Shown one piece after another: positions 48,200 through 56,967 of a stretch of DNA of 64,000 nt. Within the stretch, counting starts at the first letter, position 1. Every line of letters starts with the position of its first letter. Position numbers and translations under genes: made by a program. The notes beneath the pieces were generated by a model. It worked only from the letters and a program-made list of their open reading frames with translations, made no database searches and was not told the origin of the DNA. The stretch is from Mesorhizobium sp. YIM 152430 (GTDB taxonomy: Bacteria; Pseudomonadota; Alphaproteobacteria; Rhizobiales; Rhizobiaceae): positions 434,001-498,000 of the forward strand of contig NZ_JARGES010000027.1 of NCBI RefSeq assembly GCF_029210365.1, given 5' to 3'.

Positions 48200-48670
48200 A
48201 TGACCGATACAATCAATAGCCGCCTGGAGAAGCTGGGGATCGCCCTGCCCGCTCCCGCTGCCCCTGCCGCCAACTATCTGCCCTTCGTGGTGAGCGGCGA
48301 TCTGCTCTTCACCTCCGGCCAGCTTCCGTTCGAAGACGGCAAGCTCACAGCCACCGGCCGCCTCGGTCGCGAAGTCGGGATTGCCGCCGGAAAGACTGCC
48401 GCGCGTCACTGCGCCATTAATGTCCTGGCGCAGGCGAAAGCCGCGCTCGGCGACCTCGAGCGCATCGCCCGTCTGGTCAAGATCACGGTCTTCGTTTCCT
48501 CCGATCCCGAATTCACCGAGCATCACCTCGTCGCCAATGGCGCGTCCGACCTGTTCGCGGAAGTTCTCGGCGAAGCCGGCCGTCACGCCCGCGCCGCGGT
48601 CGGCGTCGCCCGCCTGCCGCTGGATGCAGCCGTCGAGGTCGAGGCGATCTTCGAGATCGCAAAGGACTGA
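48200..48670 (+). CDS. RidA-family protein (YjgF/UK114)
   Basis: This 156-residue member of the RidA superfamily, longer subgroup, typically has RidA/chorismate-mutase-like trimers. The ATG at 48200 has AAGGA seven bases upstream. FVVSGDLLFTSGQLPFEDG and VFVSSDPEFTEHHLVANGAS are the family blocks. The C-terminus carries ARAAVGVARLPLDAAVEVEAIF with the conserved arginine region. Archetypal RidA hydrolyses reactive enamines from serine dehydratase; a PLP serine dehydratase is not adjacent here. The GDPD gene follows by 6 bp. Confidence 0.9.
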   Translation: MTDTINSRLEKLGIALPAPAAPAANYLPFVVSGDLLFTSGQLPFEDGKLTATGRLGREVGIAAGKTAARHCAINVLAQAKAALGDLERIARLVKITVFVSSDPEFTEHHLVANGASDLFAEVLGEAGRHARAAVGVARLPLDAAVEVEAIFEIAKD

Positions 48671-48676
48671 GCGCGC

Positions 48677-49405
48677 ATGTCCGACATCTCCTGGCTCACC
48701 GCGCGCCCCATCGCCCATCGCGGCTTCCACGATCTGAACAAGGCGCGCTGGGAAAACACGCTTTCCGCCTTCCAGGCCGCCATCGACCGCGATTATGCGA
48801 TCGAGTGCGACGTCCATCTCTCGTCTGACGGCATCCCCGTCGTCTTCCACGACCACGACCTGAAGCGTCTGACCGGCACCGAGGGCCATGTCCTCGACCG
48901 CACCGCGCGCGAGATGGCCGACCTTCGCATCGGCGGCACCGACGACCACGCGCCGACCCTCGAGGAACTTCTGGACCTCGTCGCCGGCCGCGTGCCGCTG
49001 GTCATCGAACTCAAGGGCACCGAAGGCCGCGACGACGGCCTCGCCGCCGCCGTCCTGTCGCTGGTCAAGGCATATGACGGCGACGCGGCGGTCATGTCCT
49101 TCGACCACTGGCTCATCCGCCAGCTTGTGGCCGATGCGGGCGACGTTCCGGTCGGCCTGACCGCGCATGGCAACAAGCCCGAAGAGTTGGAAGCGCATTT
49201 CTCGATGCTCGCCCATCCGATCGACTTCGTCTCCTTTGGCGTCCACGATCTGCCGAGCCCCTTCGTCGCCTTCGTGCGCGACAAGCTTGCCCTGCCGGTC
49301 ATCACCTGGACGGTGCGCGACAGGCAGTCCGAAGCCCTGACGGCCGCCAACGCCGACCAGATGACATTCGAGGGTTTCGATCCTGACGGTCGCGGCAGCC
49401 TTTGA
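48677..49405 (+). CDS. Glycerophosphodiester phosphodiesterase family protein
   Basis: This 242-residue TIM-barrel GDPD splits glycerophosphodiesters to glycerol 3-phosphate and an alcohol. The metal and catalytic motifs HRGFHDLNKARWENTLSAF, IECDVHLSSDGIPVVFHDHD and VIELKG are intact. There is no signal peptide, so it is cytoplasmic, like E. coli UgpQ. It is in an apparent two-gene unit with the RidA homologue. Confidence 0.93.
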   Translation: MSDISWLTARPIAHRGFHDLNKARWENTLSAFQAAIDRDYAIECDVHLSSDGIPVVFHDHDLKRLTGTEGHVLDRTAREMADLRIGGTDDHAPTLEELLDLVAGRVPLVIELKGTEGRDDGLAAAVLSLVKAYDGDAAVMSFDHWLIRQLVADAGDVPVGLTAHGNKPEELEAHFSMLAHPIDFVSFGVHDLPSPFVAFVRDKLALPVITWTVRDRQSEALTAANADQMTFEGFDPDGRGSL

Positions 49406-49468
49406 CCTTGCAACCTTCATCCCGGCTCGTATCTAAACAGCAATGATGCGGGTCGGGATGTCTGGTCG

Positions 49469-50647
49469 ATGAGTGAACGTGAAGCCGGGTTCGTCATCCG
49501 GGTCGTGGACGGGATGACGGGCATCGCGGCGGCCGACTGGGCGAAGTTGGCCGGTGCCGCTCCCGGTGGAGTCGAACCCTACAACCCGTTCCTGTCACAT
49601 GCCTTCCTGTCGGCGCTCGAAGAGAGCGGCTGCGTCGGCGCTCGCTCCGGCTGGCTGTCGCACCATCTCGCGCTCGAAACGGCGGCCGGCAACCTTGTCG
49701 GCGCCGTCCCCTGCTACCTGAAATCCCACAGCCAGGGCGAATATGTCTTCGACCACGGCTGGGCGGACGCGTTCGAGCGCGCCGGTGGCAGGTATTATCC
49801 CAAGATTCAGGTTTCGATCCCCTTCACGCCCGCCACCGGCCCGCGCCTTCTCGCCGACGCGGCGCTCGATCCAGAACCCGTCCGCCTTGCGCTTGGAGAA
49901 GGACTGAAGACGCTGTGTGACCGGCTCGACATCTCTTCGGTCCACGTCACCTTCGCGCCGGAGGCGGAAGCCGCAGCGCTGGCGAGCCTCGGCTACCTTC
50001 AGCGCACCGACACGCAATTCCACTTCGTCAACGAAGGCTACGCCACCTATGACGACTTCCTCGACACGCTAGCCTCGCGCAAGCGCAAGGCGCTGCGCAA
50101 GGAACGGCGCGAAGCGCTCGGCGGCGGCATCGAGATCGAGTGGCTGACCGGGCGCGACCTGACCGAAGCCGTCTGGGACGAATTCTTCCGCTTCTACATG
50201 GACACGGGCAGCCGCAAATGGGGCCGGCCCTATCTCAACCGGACATTCTTCTCGCTCATCGGCGAGCGAATGGCCGACGATATCCTTCTGGTGATGGCCA
50301 GGCGCGATGGCCGTTACATCGCGGGCGCGATCAACTTCATCGGCGGAACCCGCCTCTTCGGTCGCAACTGGGGCTGCATCGAGCACCACCCCTATCTCCA
50401 TTTCGAGGTCTGCTATCATCAGGCCATCGACTTCGCCATCGAACGCAAACTGGCCGTGGTCGAGGCTGGCGCACAGGGAGAGCACAAGCTCGCGCGGGGC
50501 TACCTCCCCGTCACCACCCACTCCGCCCACTGGATCGCCCATCCGGGGCTAAGGAATGCCGTGGCCGATTATCTCGAGCGGGAGCGGGAAGACGTAGCGG
50601 AGGTCGGCGAGTATTTGAGCGAGCGCGCGCCGTTTCGCAAACGGTGA
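49469..50647 (+). CDS. GNAT/FemAB-like acyltransferase (COG3146)
   Basis: This is a 392-residue member of the family annotated as peptidoglycan biosynthesis/recognition or GNAT-like (DUF482). Landmarks are NPFLSHAFLSALEESGCVG, VPCYLKSHSQGEYVFDHGWA, YYPKIQVSIPFTPATG, RKRKALRKERREAL, and GCIEHHPYLHFEVCYHQAIDFAI. The fold is expected to carry acyl or aminoacyl groups, but no member I know has a defined substrate. It is followed directly by an unusual 7-bp repeat patch. Confidence 0.9.
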   Translation: MSEREAGFVIRVVDGMTGIAAADWAKLAGAAPGGVEPYNPFLSHAFLSALEESGCVGARSGWLSHHLALETAAGNLVGAVPCYLKSHSQGEYVFDHGWADAFERAGGRYYPKIQVSIPFTPATGPRLLADAALDPEPVRLALGEGLKTLCDRLDISSVHVTFAPEAEAAALASLGYLQRTDTQFHFVNEGYATYDDFLDTLASRKRKALRKERREALGGGIEIEWLTGRDLTEAVWDEFFRFYMDTGSRKWGRPYLNRTFFSLIGERMADDILLVMARRDGRYIAGAINFIGGTRLFGRNWGCIEHHPYLHFEVCYHQAIDFAIERKLAVVEAGAQGEHKLARGYLPVTTHSAHWIAHPGLRNAVADYLEREREDVAEVGEYLSERAPFRKR

Positions 50648-50693
50648 GTGGTGAGTGGTGAGTGGTGAGTGGTGAGTGGTGAGTGGTGAGTGG
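50643..50693. repeat. Seven tandem copies of a 7-bp unit GGTGAGT
   Basis: The unit GGTGAGT repeats seven times without error from 50643 to 50691, beginning inside the stop region of the preceding gene, with a trailing GG. A related inverted array follows at 50760-50787. The copy number is likely to vary by slippage. Confidence 0.95.
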
Positions 50694-50759
50694 AAGGGAT
50701 TCCAATCCTCCCCTTGCCGTCAACGCCGCCATCGCTGACGGTTGCAATCCCCCCGCCCC

Positions 50760-50787
50760 ATTCACTATTCACCATTCACCATTCACC
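50760..50787. repeat. Four tandem 7-bp units ATTCACC, inverted relative to the first array
   Basis: ATTCACT followed by three ATTCACC units. Its complement, GGTGAAT, differs from the first array's GGTGAGT by one base. As RNA the arrays could pair over 28 positions with G-U wobbles, enclosing about 70 nt just before the HIT gene. Confidence 0.9.
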
Positions 50788-50803
50788 GAACCCGGAGCCA
50801 CCG

Positions 50804-51235
50804 ATGAAGACCGCCTACGACGACACCAACATCTTCGCGAAAATTCTCCGTGGCGAACTCCCTGCCCAGAAGCTCTACGAAGACGACGCGACCTTTGCCT
50901 TCATGGACATCATGCCGCGCGGCCACGGACATTGCCTCGTCATCCCGAAGGCGCCGTCGCGCAACATCCTCGACGTCACACCCGACAGCCTGTCGGCGGT
51001 CATGGCGACGGTGCAGAAGCTCTCCCGGGCGGTCGTCAAGGCGTTCGACGCCGACGGCGTGACGGTGCAGCAGTTCAACGAACCGGCCGGCGGGCAGGTC
51101 GTTTTCCATCTCCATTTTCACGTCATTCCGCGTTTCGACGGCGTGTCGCTCAAGCCGCATTCGGGCGATATGGAAAAGCCCGAGGTGCTTGCCGCCAATG
51201 CCGACAGGATCAGGAAGGCGTTAAACGACGCGTGA
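50804..51235 (+). CDS. HIT family protein
   Basis: This is a 143-residue histidine-triad nucleotide-binding hydrolase/transferase. The start at the ATG at 50804 has GGAG upstream and gives the normal N-terminus MKTAYDDTNIFAKILRGELP. YEDDATFAFMDIMPRGHGH and the catalytic HLHFHVIPR triad near residue 100 are intact. Members hydrolyse nucleoside phosphoramidates or dinucleotides. Its end overlaps the convergent PAP2 gene by 15 bp. Confidence 0.94.
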   Translation: MKTAYDDTNIFAKILRGELPAQKLYEDDATFAFMDIMPRGHGHCLVIPKAPSRNILDVTPDSLSAVMATVQKLSRAVVKAFDADGVTVQQFNEPAGGQVVFHLHFHVIPRFDGVSLKPHSGDMEKPEVLAANADRIRKALNDA

Positions 51236-52141
51236 GGCGATGCGCCGTTGCTCGGGCGCACCCGGCACCAGAACGCGGGCAATACCGAGGGCCATGAAGA
51301 AAACGACCACGCCTCCGGCAAGATCGACCAGATGATGCCCGCCATGCGCGAGAATTGCAGGCATCATCAAGACGTTGACGGCAAGAAACGGCAATCTCAG
51401 AGGCGTCGACCAGGTAAACCACACCGCCATGAGTGCCATCACGGTATGAAAGGACGGAAAGGCGATGACGCCCAACGTGTCCTTGGCCGTGATCAATGCC
51501 GACCCCTCGATCGCCAGCCGCTGAAGCTCCGCACCATAGTCGTTGCGCACTACAAGATCGATCCTGTCGGCCAGATCCTCCGGTATGTCGTACATCGTGG
51601 AAGGTCCGAAGCTGGGGGCGAGCCACCAGAACGAGATCGAAAGGGCGGCGCCGAGCATTCCCGTCAACAGGAAGCGGTGCAGCGCCACAGGCTTTTCCAT
51701 GAAGCCGAGCAGGATGATCACCAGCACGAGTTGCGGCAGCGAACTCAGATAGACACGCGCAAGCAGCGAGCCCAGCCAAGGCATAGTCCCAACCATGGCG
51801 ACGAAATCGGGCCAGTGATAGCCGAAAATATCGTCTATTCGCGTCAACACGGCATCGATTGTCGGGGCGGCGAACGGAAACAGCAGATAATTCAGGATCG
51901 ACGCGGCAATCGTGAAAAGAACGAACAATCCGGTCGCGACCGCCCCAAGTGCAATGCCCTCGCTGCGGTCGAGCGCACGATAAGTCAGTCCCACTGCCAT
52001 CGCCACGAAGGCGGCAAGGATGCCCGGCGCGTAACTTGCCCAGTCGATTGCTTGCGCCTTGACGAAAATCAGCAGGCCGTCTGCGACCCCCAAGACGGCA
52101 ACGATCAGGATGGCCGTGATTTCAGCTTGGCGCAGATACAT
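51221..52141 (-). CDS. PAP2-superfamily membrane phosphatase/transferase
   Basis: The 306-residue polytopic membrane protein has about eight helices, from the ATG at 52141 (MYLRQAEITAILIVAVLG). The C-terminal half has the PAP2 motifs IAFPSFHTVMALM (C2) and AHGGHHLVDLAGG (C3 with the catalytic histidine and aspartate). The upstream SFGPSTMYDIP resembles Aur1/inositolphosphotransferase-type relatives. It may dephosphorylate a lipid phosphate or transfer a phospho-alcohol; the substrate is unknown. No clear operon partner. Confidence 0.85.
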   Translation of the reverse strand: MYLRQAEITAILIVAVLGVADGLLIFVKAQAIDWASYAPGILAAFVAMAVGLTYRALDRSEGIALGAVATGLFVLFTIAASILNYLLFPFAAPTIDAVLTRIDDIFGYHWPDFVAMVGTMPWLGSLLARVYLSSLPQLVLVIILLGFMEKPVALHRFLLTGMLGAALSISFWWLAPSFGPSTMYDIPEDLADRIDLVVRNDYGAELQRLAIEGSALITAKDTLGVIAFPSFHTVMALMAVWFTWSTPLRLPFLAVNVLMMPAILAHGGHHLVDLAGGVVVFFMALGIARVLVPGAPEQRRIASRVV

Positions 52142-52191
52142 TTCGGTCCTCGTCTGAAAACCGATGCTAGACGAATTTCGTGAATTTCCGC

Positions 52192-52545
52192 CTAACCCGC
52201 CGCAAGGATCATCCCGGCAATCAGAACCGCCTCGGTCACGAAGATTCCGACCAGCACCCGCTTGCCGAACCACAGGAAGGCGCAGAAGCCGACGAGCGCG
52301 GAGAACACCCGCAGTTCCAGCGTCGTGTCGGCAAGCGGTCCGTTCGGGTTGACGATCAGATTGGCGATGACCGCGGCGACCAGCGCGGTCGCGACACAAC
52401 GTACGAAGACGAGCGCGTCCGATTCCTCTGATATCCGCCCGCCGAGATAGACGCCGAGAAAGCGCCAGCTATCCGTCGCCAGCCAGCCAGCGACGAGGAT
52501 GAAGACATAGGGCCACCACCAGGCATCGAGCGCATCGAAGGTCAT
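52192..52545 (-). CDS. azlD: AzlD-family transporter subunit
   Basis: This small four-helix membrane protein of 117 residues belongs to the AzlD family, which pairs with AzlC for branched-chain amino acid export. VFILVAGWLATDSWRFLGVY and FVRCVATALVAAVIANLIV are family segments. The start overlaps the azlC stop as ATGA. The cargo is inferred from family members such as BrnFE, not from sequence. Confidence 0.88.
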   Translation of the reverse strand: MTFDALDAWWWPYVFILVAGWLATDSWRFLGVYLGGRISEESDALVFVRCVATALVAAVIANLIVNPNGPLADTTLELRVFSALVGFCAFLWFGKRVLVGIFVTEAVLIAGMILAAG

Positions 52546-53300
52546 GTCGCCTTCCTGCGTTTCGAGATGATGTGGAACAGATAGGCCAAAAGCCCACCGA
52601 CGATCCCGGTTGCCAGAAGACTGAAGTCAGGCACCAGGATATGGAAGAGCGGACCGAGCAGCAGGCCGAGGACCATCGCCACATGCCCTGCCCGCTCCCG
52701 CGCCGAGACCCAGAGCGATGTCAGGAAGTAGATCGGCGTCAGCATGAACAGGGCGGCGGAGACGATCGGCGGCAGGTTCTGCGCCAGCGTATAGACCAGC
52801 GCCACGATGATCATGTTGAGCACGACCAGCGACGAGCCGACGCCGGCATACCAGCTCGTGCGCAATTCGCGCGGCACATGACGGATCTGCTCGAGCGCGA
52901 TCACCCAGGACGTGACCGCCACGAAATGCGAAAGGAGATAGAGAACCCACGGACGGGTGCGCGGCCCGCGAAGCTCGGGGACCAGCACCACGACCATCGG
53001 CGCGAGCCGCACCGAGGACAGCGCCACCGCGAAGGCCGCGCCGGCGATGCCGTTGCCCGCCAGAACCGCACCGATCAGCACCACCTTCGCCGGCAGCGCC
53101 CAGACGATGCCCGTCATGAAAACGGTCTGCGCCAGCGTGAATCCAGCCTCGAGCGCCAGCGCGGCAAAGCCGATGAAACTGCTGGCAAGGATCAGCGCCG
53201 GCACCGACATTGAAGCACGGCACCCGCGCCCGAACCATTTCAGGCGGGTGGAGAAGTCGTGGGCGGTAGCGTCGACAAGTGACTCGGCAGGCGAAGGCAT
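52542..53300 (-). CDS. azlC: AzlC-family branched-chain amino acid exporter subunit
   Basis: This is a 252-residue polytopic protein of the AzlC/BrnF family, the large subunit of the exporter. Helices start at PALILASSFIGFAALALEAG. The conserved GIVWALPAKVVLIG, LSSVRLAPMVVVLVPELRG and YFLTSLWVSARE segments are present. It is coupled by an ATGA overlap to azlD. There is no adjacent Lrp-type regulator. Confidence 0.92.
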   Translation of the reverse strand: MPSPAESLVDATAHDFSTRLKWFGRGCRASMSVPALILASSFIGFAALALEAGFTLAQTVFMTGIVWALPAKVVLIGAVLAGNGIAGAAFAVALSSVRLAPMVVVLVPELRGPRTRPWVLYLLSHFVAVTSWVIALEQIRHVPRELRTSWYAGVGSSLVVLNMIIVALVYTLAQNLPPIVSAALFMLTPIYFLTSLWVSARERAGHVAMVLGLLLGPLFHILVPDFSLLATGIVGGLLAYLFHIISKRRKAT

Positions 53301-53389
53301 GTCGCGCCGATAGCACAGGCCCCGGAAACTTGCGATGTTAAAAAAACGGCATCCGAAGACGCCGCTTTTGAGTTTCGCTGAAGGCTGGA

Positions 53390-55849
53390 TCAGCTCTTGC
53401 GCGGCAGTTGCGGCACGCTTGCCCGCTTCCCGGTCTTGTCCGGGCCGCCATCCGCGCCGACTGCCGCGACCGTCTTGGCCTTCGGTTTGCGCGGCGCGGC
53501 CTTCTTCGGCTTTGAAGCTGGTTCCGGGTCTTCCTTCTTCGGCTTCACCGGAGCGTTTTCGGCGAGGCTTTCGAGAATGATGGCCTTGGAGCCATCTTCC
53601 TTGGTCTCGACCAGCACCCGCACCGTGCCGCCCTTCTTGAGCTTGCCGAACAGCACTTCCTCGGCCAGCGGCTTCTTGATGTGCTCCTGGATGACGCGGC
53701 CGAGAGGCCGCGCGCCCATGCGCTCGTCATAGCCCTTGTCGGCCAGCCACTCGATCGCCTCGGGCGTCAGTTCGAAGGTCACGCGCCTCTCGGCGAGCTG
53801 CGCCTCGAGTTGCATGACGAACTTCTGCACGACCTGGTGGATGACCGGCACCGGCAGCGAGCCGAACGGGATGATCGCGTCGAGGCGGTTGCGGAACTCG
53901 GGCGAGAACAGGCGGTTGATCGCCTCCATGTCGTCACCCTCGCGCTTGGTCGAGCCAAAGCCGATCGCCGGCTTGGCCATGTCCGAAGCGCCCGCATTGG
54001 TCGTCATGATCAGGATCACGTTGCGGAAGTCGATCTTCTTGCCGTTGTGATCCGTCAGCGAGCCGTGATCCATGACCTGCAACAGGATGTTGAACAGGTC
54101 CGGGTGCGCCTTCTCGATCTCGTCGAGCAAAAGCACGCAATGGGGATGCTGGTCGACGCCGTCGGTGAGCAACCCGCCCTGGTCGAAGCCGACATAGCCG
54201 GGAGGCGCGCCGATCAGCCGCGAAACCGTGTGACGCTCCATGTATTCCGACATGTCGAAGCGCAGCAGTTCGACGCCGAGCGACGTTGCAAGCTGTTTGG
54301 CCACTTCCGTCTTGCCGACGCCCGTCGGGCCGGAGAAGAGATAGGAGCCGATCGGCTTGTCGGGCTCGCGCAGGCCGGCACGCGCCAGCTTGATCGAGGA
54401 CGACAGCGCGCTGATCGCCGTATCCTGGCCATAGACGACCCGCTTCAGTTCGTCCTCCAGCGTCGCCAGCACCTTCTCGTCGTCGGCCGAGACCGTTTTC
54501 GGCGGAATCCGCGCCATGGTGGCAATCGTCTGCTCGATCTCGCGCACACTGATCGTCTTCTTGCGCTTGTTCTCCGGCAACAGCATCTGCGAGGCACCGG
54601 TCTCGTCGACCACATCGATCGCCTTGTCCGGCAGCTTGCGGTCGGAGATATAGCGCGCCGACAGTTCGACAGCCGCCTTGATCGCCTCGTTGGTGTACTT
54701 GACCTTGTGGAAGTCCTCGAAATAGGGCTTCAGCCCCTTCATGATCGAGATTGCATCCTCGATGGTCGGTTCCTTGACGTCGATCTTCTGAAAGCGGCGC
54801 ACCAGCGCGCGGTCCTTCTCGAAGAACTGGCGGAACTCCTTGTAGGTGGTCGAGCCGATACAGCGGATCGCCCCCGACGAGAGCGCCGGCTTCAAAAGAT
54901 TCGACGCATCCATCGCGCCTCCCGAGGTCGCGCCCGCGCCGATCACCGTATGGATTTCGTCGATGAAGAGCACCGCGCCCGGATAGTCCTCGAGTTCCTT
55001 GACGACCTGCTTCAGTCGTTCCTCGAAATCGCCGCGATAGCGCGTTCCGGCCAGGAGCGAGCCCATGTCGAGCGAGAAGATCGTCGCGTCGAGCAGCACT
55101 TCCGGCACGTCGCCCTCGACGATGCGCTTGGCAAGGCCCTCGGCGATGGCCGTCTTGCCGACGCCCGGATCGCCGACATAGAGCGGATTGTTCTTCGAGC
55201 GGCGGCACAGCACCTGGATCGTGCGGTTGATTTCCTCGGAACGCCCGATCAGCGGATCGATCTTGCCGGTCTTCGCCTTCTCGTTGAGGTTGACGCAATA
55301 GGCCGTCAGCGCGTCCTGCTGCTTCTTCTTGGTGCCTTCTTCGTTCTCGGAAGCCGGGCTCGCAGCCTCCTCTTCCGCCCCGCGCGGCGTGCGCACTTCC
55401 GCGCCGCCCGGTCGCTTGGCGATGCCATGGCTGATATAGTTGACCGCGTCGTAGCGGGTCATCTGCTGTTCCTGCAGGAAATAGGCCGCATGGCTTTCCC
55501 GCTCGGCGAAGATGGCGACGAGCACGTTGGCGCCGGAAACCTCCTCGCGGCCCGACGACTGGACATGGATGACGGCGCGCTGGATCACGCGCTGGAAGCC
55601 TGCGGTTGGCTTGGAATCCTCGTCATAGCCGGTGACGAGATTGTCGAGTTCGGTGTCGATATAGGTCAGGACGGTCTGCTTCAACTCGTCGACATTGACG
55701 TTGCAGGCACGCATGACGGCCGAAGCGTCGCCGTCGTCGATCAGCGCCAGCAAAAGATGCTCGAGCGTCGCGTATTCGTGATGCCGTTCGTTGGCGAAAG
55801 TCAGCGCCTGGTGCAGCGCGCGCTCGAGGCCTTGGGAGAATGCCGGCAT
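53390..55849 (-). CDS. clpA: ATP-dependent Clp protease ATP-binding subunit ClpA
   Basis: ClpA unfolds N-degron and SsrA-tagged proteins for ClpP. The 819 residues comprise a Clp N domain ([22 protein letters not shown]), AAA1 with [15 protein letters not shown], and AAA2 with [15 protein letters not shown]. The IGF-type loop for ClpP docking is IGFGST. An unusually long Lys/Pro/Ala tail of about 60 residues ([20 protein letters not shown] and on) follows AAA2. It lies 8 bp after clpS, the adaptor, on the same strand. Confidence 0.97.
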   Translation of the reverse strand: MPAFSQGLERALHQALTFANERHHEYATLEHLLLALIDDGDASAVMRACNVNVDELKQTVLTYIDTELDNLVTGYDEDSKPTAGFQRVIQRAVIHVQSSGREEVSGANVLVAIFAERESHAAYFLQEQQMTRYDAVNYISHGIAKRPGGAEVRTPRGAEEEAASPASENEEGTKKKQQDALTAYCVNLNEKAKTGKIDPLIGRSEEINRTIQVLCRRSKNNPLYVGDPGVGKTAIAEGLAKRIVEGDVPEVLLDATIFSLDMGSLLAGTRYRGDFEERLKQVVKELEDYPGAVLFIDEIHTVIGAGATSGGAMDASNLLKPALSSGAIRCIGSTTYKEFRQFFEKDRALVRRFQKIDVKEPTIEDAISIMKGLKPYFEDFHKVKYTNEAIKAAVELSARYISDRKLPDKAIDVVDETGASQMLLPENKRKKTISVREIEQTIATMARIPPKTVSADDEKVLATLEDELKRVVYGQDTAISALSSSIKLARAGLREPDKPIGSYLFSGPTGVGKTEVAKQLATSLGVELLRFDMSEYMERHTVSRLIGAPPGYVGFDQGGLLTDGVDQHPHCVLLLDEIEKAHPDLFNILLQVMDHGSLTDHNGKKIDFRNVILIMTTNAGASDMAKPAIGFGSTKREGDDMEAINRLFSPEFRNRLDAIIPFGSLPVPVIHQVVQKFVMQLEAQLAERRVTFELTPEAIEWLADKGYDERMGARPLGRVIQEHIKKPLAEEVLFGKLKKGGTVRVLVETKEDGSKAIILESLAENAPVKPKKEDPEPASKPKKAAPRKPKAKTVAAVGADGGPDKTGKRASVPQLPRKS

Positions 55850-55857
55850 TCAGTACC

Positions 55858-56223
55858 TCATTTCTTTTCCATCACGCATTGCAGCGGATGCTGGTGTTGG
55901 CGGGCGAAATCCATGACCTGGGTCACCTTGGTCTCGGCCACCTCGAAGGTGTAGACGCCGCATTCGCCGACACCGTGATTGTGAACGTGGAGCATGATGC
56001 GGGTCGCGGCCTCGCGATCCTTCTGGAAGAAGCGCTCCAGCACATGCACGACGAATTCCATCGGCGTGTAGTCGTCGTTCAGGATCAGGACGCGGTAGAG
56101 ACTGGGCTTCTTGGTCTTCGCTTTCGTGCGGGTGATGACCGCCGTGCCGCGACCGGGGCCGCCATTGCCGTTTTCCCCCGCCTGAGCCTTAGGCGCATGT
56201 TCGCCGGAACTTATGCTCGTCAC
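55858..56223 (-). CDS. clpS: ATP-dependent Clp protease adaptor ClpS
   Basis: ClpS hands N-degron substrates to ClpA. The core is complete: [25 protein letters not shown] and [21 protein letters not shown], including residues of the N-degron pocket and the ClpA-binding face. I choose the GTG at 56223 (121 residues), because family members have a short leader and GGGAAGG precedes it. A TTG at 56310 would add 29 residues. It pairs with clpA, 8 bp downstream. Confidence 0.9.
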   Translation of the reverse strand: MTSISSGEHAPKAQAGENGNGGPGRGTAVITRTKAKTKKPSLYRVLILNDDYTPMEFVVHVLERFFQKDREAATRIMLHVHNHGVGECGVYTFEVAETKVTQVMDFARQHQHPLQCVMEKK

Positions 56224-56362
56224 TCGCCTTCCCAATCCAACCACTCCCGCCTCGGAAGCGTCATGTAGGTGCTTCGTGTTCGATTGTAAGCCCTCAGTCG
56301 ATGGTGACAATACGGCCGGGCTTCACGTCCTCGACAATATTTTTGACGCGTCGATGCTACAC

Positions 56363-56389
56363 GAAAAAGGCCGCACAATCGCACGGCCT
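56363..56389 (-). terminator. Rho-independent terminator of the phasin gene
   Basis: AGGCCG and CGGCCT pair across a 10-nt loop on the minus strand and run into TTTTT. The hairpin lies 29 bp after the phasin stop. Confidence 0.7.
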
Positions 56390-56418
56390 CGTCATCATTT
56401 CATCGATGTGGCTCGCGG

Positions 56419-56748
56419 TCACCGCGCCTTCACGCCCAGCATCTCGAAAGGCTTGTAGACCTCTTTAGCCATGTCCGCGTAGAGCTCGCTCATGCGTGTC
56501 GCCTGACCGACGAAACCCTCATAAGCCTGGCGTGCGAAATCCATCTGGATTTCCATGGCCTTGTCCGGCGACTTCGCCTGGACCAGCTTTTCAAGCGCCG
56601 ATCCCGACTGCTCGAATGCGCGACGGGAATATTCGGTCGCCTCGACGGCGATAGCCTGCATGTTCTTAGAGACCGAAGCGAAACTCTTCAGTCCGGTATC
56701 CGTCATTTCCTTGCCGAACTTGCCGGCATCATCGAAGGATTGCATCAT
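56419..56748 (-). CDS. Phasin family protein
   Basis: This 109-residue all-helical phasin_2 protein starts at the ATG at 56748 with GAGG upstream. Amphipathic helices run through the whole length (GKFGKEMTDTGLKSFASVSK, YSRRAFEQSGSALEKLVQAK, PDKAMEIQMDFARQAYEGF). Phasins coat polyhydroxyalkanoate granules, but this short type also occurs without PHA synthase nearby, so the role here is not proven. It is monocistronic, with its own terminator. Confidence 0.88.
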   Translation of the reverse strand: MMQSFDDAGKFGKEMTDTGLKSFASVSKNMQAIAVEATEYSRRAFEQSGSALEKLVQAKSPDKAMEIQMDFARQAYEGFVGQATRMSELYADMAKEVYKPFEMLGVKAR

Positions 56749-56884
56749 CAGTCGAACCTCTTGCTCCACGGAAACGCACAGCAATGCTGCGTTGCGAAAA
56801 ATCTATCGTGCGACGCAGCACTCGTCAATTGCGGCAGAATCCCGCGCACAAGAGTCGGATTTGGCCGGATTCGTGAACGAAGCG

Positions 56885-56907
56885 GTTACCATAAACGGAT
56901 CGGTAAC
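56885..56907 (+). promoter_or_regulatory. Inverted repeat GTTACC-N11-GGTAAC upstream of dac-SPOR gene
   Basis: The 6-bp arms are perfect and separated by 11 bp, in the promoter region 61 bp before the start of the SPOR carboxypeptidase gene. It looks like a dimeric operator, but the protein that would bind it is unknown. Confidence 0.35.
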
Positions 56908-56967
56908 TTCCGGTGGCTAGGTTGGCAGAATGTAAAACCTCGCCAGAATGCGACCGACAAAATCTGT

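Noticed and set aside
47273-49420. One 715-codon minus-strand gene joining DUF1849 and an upstream region
   Set aside because: Signal peptide and ribosome-binding site at 48091 mark the real start; the upstream part is antisense to ridA and the GDPD gene.
50643-50787. Possible CRISPR array
   Set aside because: Units are 7 bp in direct tandem without spacers, and the second block is inverted; no cas genes are near.
53681-55954. A 750-codon plus-strand frame opposite clpA
   Set aside because: Antisense shadow; clpA and clpS account for the DNA.
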